The position numbers were made by a program, and so were the translations under genes. Under the pieces are notes generated by a model that was not told the DNA's origin, ran no database searches, and was given only the letters and a program-made list of their open reading frames with translations. From the NCBI GenBank assembly GCA_034359265.1, contig CP136897.1, positions 38,613,501 through 38,677,500 of the forward strand: a DNA stretch of 64,000 nt. The letters run 5' to 3'. Positions 58,517 through 64,000 of the stretch are shown here, piece by piece. Numbering within the stretch: position 1 is the first letter of the stretch; each line of letters opens with the position of its first letter. The stretch comes from Canna indica. Lineage: Eukaryota > Streptophyta > Magnoliopsida > Zingiberales > Cannaceae.

Positions 58517-58633
58517 GGGTATGATAATACCAGCACTAACGCACTGGATCCCATCAAAACTCCGAAGTTAAGGGTGCTTGGGCGAGAGTAGTACTTGGAT
58601 GGGTGACCCCTTGGGAAGTCCTCGCGTTGCACC
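58517..58633 (+). rRNA. 5S rRNA: 5S rRNA copy 130
   Basis: Complete. G5A, C6T, C10A, C29T, G41A, C57G, A80T, C95T, T109C. Confidence 0.93.
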
Positions 58634-58836
58634 TTTTTTTTTACTACCTATTTAATTGCACGACGAGATCATTTTTTTTACCAATCTTTCTAACCAAACG
58701 TTAAGGACGGACGACGTCGTCGTCATAAATCTTGGCTGTCGATCGCTTGCGCTAGGCCCGCCGCAACCTCTACGGCCGGCTCGATCGACCAACCGACCCG
58801 AAAAATTAAAATTTGTAAAAAAATAAGAAAAATAAC

Positions 58837-58943
58837 ATACCAGCACTAACGCACCGGATCCCATCAGAACTTTGAAGTTAAGCGTGCTTGAGTGAGAGTA
58901 CTACTAGGATGGGTGACCCCCTGGGAAGTCCTCGTGTTGTACC
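58837..58943 (+). pseudogene. 5'-truncated 5S copy 131
   Basis: Starts at gene position 11. C46T, C47T, G65A, C67T, G75C, C114T. Confidence 0.9.
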
Positions 58944-59313
58944 TTTTTTTTTTTACTACCTATTTGATTTCACGACGAGTTCATTTTTTTTACCAATCTT
59001 TCTAACGAAACGTTAAGGACGGACGACGTCGTCGCCATAAATCTTGGCTGTCGATCGCCCACGCGGGGCCCGCCGCAACCTCTACGGCCGGCTCGATCGA
59101 CCAACTAACCCGAAAAATTAAAATTTGTAAATAAATAAGAAAAATAACATTTCAGTTATTATTTTTCGTTTAAAACGGGCGTAACTCCGTGCAATATTGT
59201 CCGATTTCAGCTTTTCACGTGGCGCTAAAAGGCGCGCGAAGAGACGAAGAAAATGACCCCGAGCTGTCCCTCGGTCGCTCACCCTTATTAGCCGACGATC
59301 AGAAATGCATGAT

Positions 59314-59430
59314 GGGTGCGATCATACCAGCACTAACGCACCGGATTCCATCAGAACTCCGAAATTAAGCGTGCTTGGGCGAGAGTAGTACTAGGATGGG
59401 TGACCCCCTGGGAAGTCCTCGTGTTGCACT
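59314..59430 (+). rRNA. 5S rRNA: 5S rRNA copy 132
   Basis: Complete. C34T, G51A, C117T; -1 T; edge-type terminator. Confidence 0.94.
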
Positions 59431-59794
59431 TGTTTTTTTACTACCTATTTGATTGCACAACGAGATCATTTTTTTTACCAATCTTTCTAACAAAACGTTA
59501 AGGACGGACGATGTCGTCGCCATAAAATTTGGCTGTCGATCGCCCGCGCGGGGCCCGCCGCAACCTCTACGGCCGGCTCGATCGACCAACTAACCCGAAA
59601 AATTAAAATTTGTAAATAAATAAGAAAAATAACATTTTAGTTATTATTTTTCGTTTAAAACGGGCGTAACTCCGTGCATTATTCTCTGACTTTAGCTTTT
59701 CACGTAGCGCTAAAAGGCGCGCGAAGAGACGAAGAAAATGACCCCGAGCTATCCCTCGGACGCTCACCCTTATTAGCCGAAGATCAGAAGCGCA

Positions 59795-59808
59795 CCTCGT
59801 GTTGCACC
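59795..59808 (+). pseudogene. 14-nt 3' stub of 5S, copy 133
   Basis: CCTCGTGTTGCACC (gene positions 104-117) fused directly to distal spacer ending GATCAGAAGCGCA; the first 103 nt of the gene are gone. T8 follows. Confidence 0.88.
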
Positions 59809-59898
59809 TTTTTTTTTACTACGTATTTGATTGCACGACGAGATCATTTTTTTATCAATCTTTCTAACCAAACATTAAGGACGGAAGACGTCGTCGCC

Positions 59899-60005
59899 AT
59901 ACTAGCACTAACGCACCGGATCCCATCAGAACTCCGAAGTTAAGCATGCTTGGGCGAGAGTAGTACTAGGATGGGTGACCCCCTGGGAAGTCCTCGTGTT
60001 GCACC
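59899..60005 (+). pseudogene. 5'-truncated 5S copy 134
   Basis: Starts at gene position 11, joined to proximal spacer GTCGTCGCC at a shared CATA. C15T, G58A. Confidence 0.9.
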
Positions 60006-60372
60006 TTTTTTTACTACCTATTTGATTTCACGACGAGTTTATTTTTTTTACCAATCTTTCTAATGAAACGTTAAGGACGGACGACTTCGTCGCCATAAAT
60101 CTTGGCTGTCGATCGCCCGCGCGTGGGCCCGCCGCAACCTCTACGGCCGGCTCGATCGACCAACTAACCCGAAAAATTAAAATTTGTAAATAAATAAGAA
60201 AAATAACATTTCAGTTATTATTTTTCGTTTAAAACGGGCGTAACTCCGTGCATTATTGTCCGATTTCAGCTTTTCACGTGGCGCTGAAAGGCGCGGGAAG
60301 AGACGAAGAAAATGACCCCGAGCTGTCCCTCGGTCGCTTACCCTTATTAGCCGACGATCAGAAGTGCATGAC

Positions 60373-60489
60373 GGGTGGAATCATAACAGCAGTAACGCAC
60401 CGGATCCCATCAGAACTCCGAAGTTAAGCGTGCTTGGGCAAGAGTACTACTAGGATGGGTGACCCCCAGGGAAGTACTCGTGTTGCACT
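60373..60489 (+). rRNA. 5S rRNA: 5S rRNA copy 135
   Basis: Full length but divergent: C6G, G7A, C14A, C20G, G68A, G75C, T96A, C104A, C117T. Confidence 0.92.
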
Positions 60490-60853
60490 TGTTTTTTTAC
60501 TACCTATTTGATTGCACAACGAGATCATTTTTTTTACCAATCTTTCTAACGAAACGTTAAGGACGGACGATGTCGTCGCCATAAAATTTGGCTGTCGATC
60601 GCCCGCGCGGGGCCCGCCGCAACCTCTACGGCCGGCTCGATCGACCAACTAACCCGAAAAATTAAAATTTGTAAATAAATAAGAAAAATAACATTTTAGT
60701 TATTATTTTTCGTTTAAAACGGGCGTAACTCCGTGCATTATTGTCTGACTTTAGCTTTTCACGTAGCGCTAAAAGGCGCGCGAAGAGACGAAGAAAATGA
60801 CCCCGAGCTATCCCTCGGACGCTCACCCTTATTAGCCGAAGATCAGAAGCGCA

Positions 60854-60867
60854 CCTCGTGTTGCACC
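60854..60867 (+). pseudogene. 14-nt 3' stub of 5S, copy 136
   Basis: Same stub and junction as copy 133, 1059 bp downstream. Confidence 0.88.
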
Positions 60868-60957
60868 TTTTTTTTTACTACGTATTTGATTGCACGACGA
60901 GATCATTTTTTTATCAATCTTTCTAACCAAACATTAAGGACGGAAGACGTCGTCGCC

Positions 60958-61064
60958 ATACTAGCACTAACGCACCGGATCCCATCAGAACTCCGAAGTT
61001 AAGCATGCTTGGGCGAGAGTAGTACTAGGATGGGTGACCCCCTGGGAAGTCCTCGTGTTGCACC
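60958..61064 (+). pseudogene. 5'-truncated 5S copy 137
   Basis: Same as copy 134: position 11 joined to GTCGTCGCC; C15T, G58A. T-tract one T longer. Confidence 0.9.
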
Positions 61065-61432
61065 TTTTTTTTACTACCTATTTGATTTCACGACGAGTTT
61101 ATTTTTTTTACCAATCTTTCTAATGAAACGTTAAGGACGGACGACTTCGTCGCCATAAATCTTGGCTGTCGATCGCCCGCGCGTGGGCCCGCCGCAACCT
61201 CTACGGCCGGCTCGATCGACCAACTAACCCGAAAAATTAAAATTTGTAAATAAATAAGAAAAATAACATTTCAGTTATTATTTTTCGTTTAAAACGGGCG
61301 TAACTCCGTGCATTATTGTCCGATTTCAGCTTTTCACGTGGCGCTGAAAGGCGCGGGAAGAGACGAAGAAAATGACCCCGAGCTGTCCCTCGGTCGCTTA
61401 CCCTTATTAGCCGACGATCAGAAGTGCATGAC

Positions 61433-61549
61433 GGGTGGAATCATAACAGCAGTAACGCACCGGATCCCATCAGAACTCCGAAGTTAAGCGTGCTTGGGCA
61501 AGAGTACTACTAGGATGGGTGACCCCCAGGGAAGTACTCGTGTTGCACT
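61433..61549 (+). rRNA. 5S rRNA: 5S rRNA copy 138
   Basis: Same nine variants as copy 135, of which it is the duplicate. Confidence 0.92.
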
Positions 61550-61917
61550 TGTTTTTTTACTACCTATTTGATTGCACAACGAGATCATTTTTTTTACCAA
61601 TCTTTCTAACGAAACGTTAAGGACGGACGATGTCGTCGCCATAAAATTTGGCTGTCGATCGCCCGCGCGGGGCCCGCCGCAACCTCTACGGCCGGCTCGA
61701 TCGACCAACTATCCCGAAAAATTAAAATTTATAAATAAATAAGAAAAATAACATTTTAGTTATTATTTTTCGTTTAAAACGGGCGTAACTCCGTGCATTA
61801 TTGTCTGATTTCAGCTTTTCACGTAGCGCTAAAAGGCGCGCGAAGAGACGAAGAAAATGACCCCGAGCTATCCCTCGGACGCTCACCCTTATTAGCCGAA
61901 GATCAGAAGTGCACGAC

Positions 61918-61995
61918 GGGTGCGATCATACCAGCACTAACGCACAGGATCCCATCAGAACTCCGAAGTTAAGCGTGCTTGGGAGAGAGTAGTAC
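61918..61995 (+). pseudogene. 3'-truncated 5S copy 139 (78 nt)
   Basis: Positions 1-78 with C29A and C67A, then joined to proximal spacer ACGACGACATC. A-box and IE kept; C-box, 3' end and terminator lost. Confidence 0.92.
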
Positions 61996-62337
61996 ACGAC
62001 GACATCATTTTTTTTACCAATCTTTCTAACCAAACGTTAAGGACGGACGACGTCGTCGCCATAAAGTTTGGTTGTCGTTCGCCCGCGCGGGGCCCGCCGC
62101 AACCTCTACGGCCGGCTCGATCGACCAACCGACCCGAAAAATTAAAATTTGTAAATAAATAAGAAAAATAACATTTCAATTATTATTTTTCGTTTAAAAC
62201 GGGCGTAACTCCGTGCATTATTGTCCGATTTCAGCTTTTCACGTGGCGCTGAAAGGCGCGCAAAGAGATGAAGAAAACGACCCCGAGCTGTCCCTCGGAT
62301 GCAAAACCTTATTAGCCGACGATCAGAAGTGCATGAC

Positions 62338-62454
62338 GGGTTCGATCATACCAGTACTAACGCACCGGATCCCTTCAGAACTCCGAAGTTAAGCGTGCTT
62401 GGGAGAGAGTTGTACTAGGATGGGTGACCGCCTGGAAAGTCCTCGTATTGCACC
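62338..62454 (+). rRNA. 5S rRNA: 5S rRNA copy 140
   Basis: Complete length. G5T, C18T, A37T, C67A, A74T, C93G, G99A, G110A; close to copy 128, with the same short spacer after it. Confidence 0.93.
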
Positions 62455-62545
62455 TTTTTTTTTACTACCTATTTGATTGCACGACGACATCATTTTTTTT
62501 ACCAATCTTTCTAACCAAACATTAAGGACGCATGACGTTGTCGCC

Positions 62546-62652
62546 ATACTAGCACTAACGCACCGGATCCCATCAGAACTCCGAAGTTAAGCGTGCTTGG
62601 GCGAGAGTAGTACTAGGATCGGTGACCCCCTGGGAAGTCCTCGTGTTGCACT
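62546..62652 (+). pseudogene. 5'-truncated 5S copy 141
   Basis: Starts at gene position 11 joined to GTTGTCGCC of proximal spacer. C15T, G85C, C117T. Confidence 0.9.
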
Positions 62653-63020
62653 TGTTTTTTTACTACCTATTTGATTGCACGCCGAGATCATTTTTTTTAC
62701 CAATCTTTCTAACCAAACGTTAAGGACGAACGATGTCGTCGCCATAAATCTTGGCTGTCGATCGCCCGCGCGGGGCCCGCCGCAACCTCTACGGCCGGCT
62801 CGATCGACCAACCGACCCCAAAAATTAAAATTTGTAAATAAATAAGAAAAGTAACATTTCAATTATTATTTTTCGTTTAAAATGTGCGTAACTCGGTGCA
62901 TTACTGTCCGATTTCAGCTTTTCACGTGGCGCTGAAAGGCGCGCGAAGAGACGAAGAAAATGACCCCGAGCTGTCCCTCGGACGCTCACCCTTATTAGCC
63001 GACGATCAGAAGTGCATGAC

Positions 63021-63137
63021 GGGTGCGATTATACCACCACTAACGCAACGGATCCCATCAGAACTCCGAAGTTAAGCGTGTTTGGGCGAGAGTAGTACTA
63101 GGATGCGTGACCCCCTGGGAAGTTCTCGTGTTGCATC
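63021..63137 (+). rRNA. 5S rRNA: 5S rRNA copy 142
   Basis: Complete. C10T, G17C, C28A, C61T, G86C, C104T, C116T. Spacer after it again lacks CGCGGGGCC. Confidence 0.94.
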
Positions 63138-63496
63138 TTTGTTTTTTACTACCTATTTGATTGCACGACGAGATCATTTTTTTTACTAATCTTTCTAACC
63201 AAACGTTAAGGACGGACGACGACGTCGCCATAAAATTTGGCTGTTGATCGCCCGCCGCAACCTCTATGGCCGGCTCGATCGACCAACCGACCCGAAAAAT
63301 TAAAATTTATAAATAAATAAGAAAAATAACATTTCAATTATTATTTTTTGTTTAAAACGGGCGTAACTCCCTGTATTATTGTCCGATTTTAGCTTTTCAC
63401 GTGGCGCTGAAAGGCGTGCAAAGAGACGAAGAAAATGACCCCCGAACTCTCCCTCGGACGCTCGCCCTTATTAGCCGACGATCAGAAGTGCATATC

Positions 63497-63613
63497 GGGT
63501 GTGATTATACCAGCACTAACGCACCGGATCCCATCAGAACTTTGAAGTTAATCGTGCTTCGGCGAGAGTAGTACTAGGATGGGTGACCCCTTGGGAAGTC
63601 CTCGCGTTGCACC
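63497..63613 (+). rRNA. 5S rRNA: 5S rRNA copy 143
   Basis: Complete length. C6T, C10T, C46T, C47T, G56T, G64C, C95T, T109C; A-box changes. Confidence 0.93.
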
Positions 63614-63981
63614 TTTTTTTTTATTACCTATTTGATTGCACGATGAGTTCATTTTTTTTACTGATCTTTCTAACCAAACGTTAAGGACGGACGACGTCGT
63701 CGCCATAAATCTTGGCTGTCGATCGCCCGCGCGGGGCCAGCCGCAACCTCTACGGCCGGCTCGATCGACCAACCAACCCGAAAAATTAAAATTTGTAAAT
63801 AAATAAGAAAAATAACATTTCAATTATTATTTTTCGTTTAAAAAGGGCGTAACTCCGTTCATTATTGTCCGATTTCAGCTTTTTACGTGGCGTTGAAAGG
63901 CACGCGAAGAGACGAAGAAAATGACCCCGAGTTGTCCCTCGGACGCTCACCCTTATTAGCCGACGATCAGAAGTGCATGAC

Positions 63982-64000
63982 GGGTGCGATCATACTAGCA
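63982..64000 (+). rRNA. 5S rRNA: 5S rRNA copy 144, partial at right window edge
   Basis: First 19 nt of a gene, with C15T, preceded by a normal TTATTAG box and -1 C. Confidence 0.92.

Larger units (their letters stand above)
59431..61549 (+). repeat. 1059/1060-bp tandem duplication carrying two broken genes and one full gene
   Basis: 59431-60489 and 60490-61549 each hold a 14-nt stub, a 5'-truncated copy and a divergent full gene with identical variants. Few differences are visible, including one T in a T-tract. Confidence 0.9.
1..64000 (+). repeat. 5S rDNA tandem array (about 145 loci, unit about 485 bp)
   Basis: Head-to-tail units fill the window without interruption. Each normal unit is a 117-nt 5S rRNA gene followed by a spacer of about 368 bp. 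Start-to-start distance is usually 484-487 bp; exceptions are about 310 bp (distal spacer and gene 5' end deleted), 152-198 bp (chimeras), 291 bp and 158 bp (local duplications). Transcription would be by RNA polymerase III using TFIIIA, with the product joining the large ribosomal subunit. The gene matches the conserved angiosperm 5S sequence, and helix I can be drawn between GGGTGC and GCACC. Edges (1-3.2 kb, 50-64 kb) are more divergent than the core. The array continues past both window ends. A silent, methylated locus is possible given the CpG decay. Confidence 0.98.

Noticed and set aside
484..63823. About 150 short open frames on both strands as protein-coding genes
   Set aside because: They recur with the 485-bp repeat period, overlap 5S genes, shift tail with T-tract length, and show no start context or domain. 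They are products of the repeat.
1..64000. Cassandra-type TRIM retrotransposons, which carry 5S-like sequence in their LTRs
   Set aside because: No paired LTRs, primer-binding site, polypurine tract or target-site duplication; the genes are complete 5S sequences with standard spacers in uninterrupted tandem.
1..64000. CRISPR array
   Set aside because: The repeat unit is about 485 bp, the spacers are themselves repeated, and the repeat is a recognisable eukaryotic 5S rRNA.
1..64000. Linked 35S-5S rDNA arrangement or an embedded 18S/5.8S/25S gene
   Set aside because: Every interval between 5S genes is accounted for by the same spacer or a deleted form of it; no other rRNA sequence is seen.
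1..64000. A tRNA, snRNA or other small RNA gene in the spacers
   Set aside because: I looked for tRNA A/B boxes and conserved snRNA starts in the spacer and saw none apart from the 5S internal promoter.

Overview
The whole 64-kb window is one uninterrupted tandem array of plant-type 5S ribosomal RNA genes (5S rDNA), all on the + strand. I find no protein-coding gene, tRNA, 35S rDNA or recognisable transposon. The 117-nt gene body (plus the first U of the terminator) reads as an angiosperm 5S rRNA: it opens GGGTGCGATCATACCAGCAC, contains the A-box, intermediate element and C-box of the RNA polymerase III internal promoter, and ends TTGTTGCACC followed by a T-tract. The 5' end (GGGTGC) pairs with the 3' end (GCACC+T) to form helix I. 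The standard unit is about 485 bp (gene 117, spacer about 368). The species cannot be named from this sequence; a flowering-plant nuclear genome is the clear inference.

I count 145 loci, numbered copy 0 to copy 144 from left to right. There are 114 complete or near-complete genes, 21 copies missing their first 10-20 nt because the spacer before them is deleted, 8 larger or smaller internal or terminal fragments, and 2 copies cut by the window edges. One further 16-nt 3' stub lies in a local duplication at 9981. Variants are given as consensus base, gene position, observed base, against the majority sequence of this array.

Layout. 1-3.2 kb: divergent units, with 'ccataaatcttgg' spacers and GCTGAAAGG before the gene. 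3.3-36 kb: a core in which a few unit types recur in fixed order. These include a linked allele class (-1T, G48T, C95G), a C24T class, a G2A/C39T/A80G/G87A class, and a G102T gene that is usually followed by a 5'-truncated pseudogene. 37-50 kb: a second homogenised block, rich in G7T/A8T, G5T/T21A and C91A alleles. 50-64 kb: a mixed, rearranged zone whose spacers resemble the left edge and which holds most of the broken genes and chimeric junctions.

The array shows unequal exchange and concerted evolution: exact multi-unit duplications of 0.80, 1.06 and 1.94 kb, deletion junctions at short microhomologies, and broken units re-copied along with their neighbours. All seven CpG sites in the gene carry transitions, consistent with cytosine methylation and deamination in silent heterochromatin. 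The long series of similar minus-strand open frames is an artefact of the repeat.
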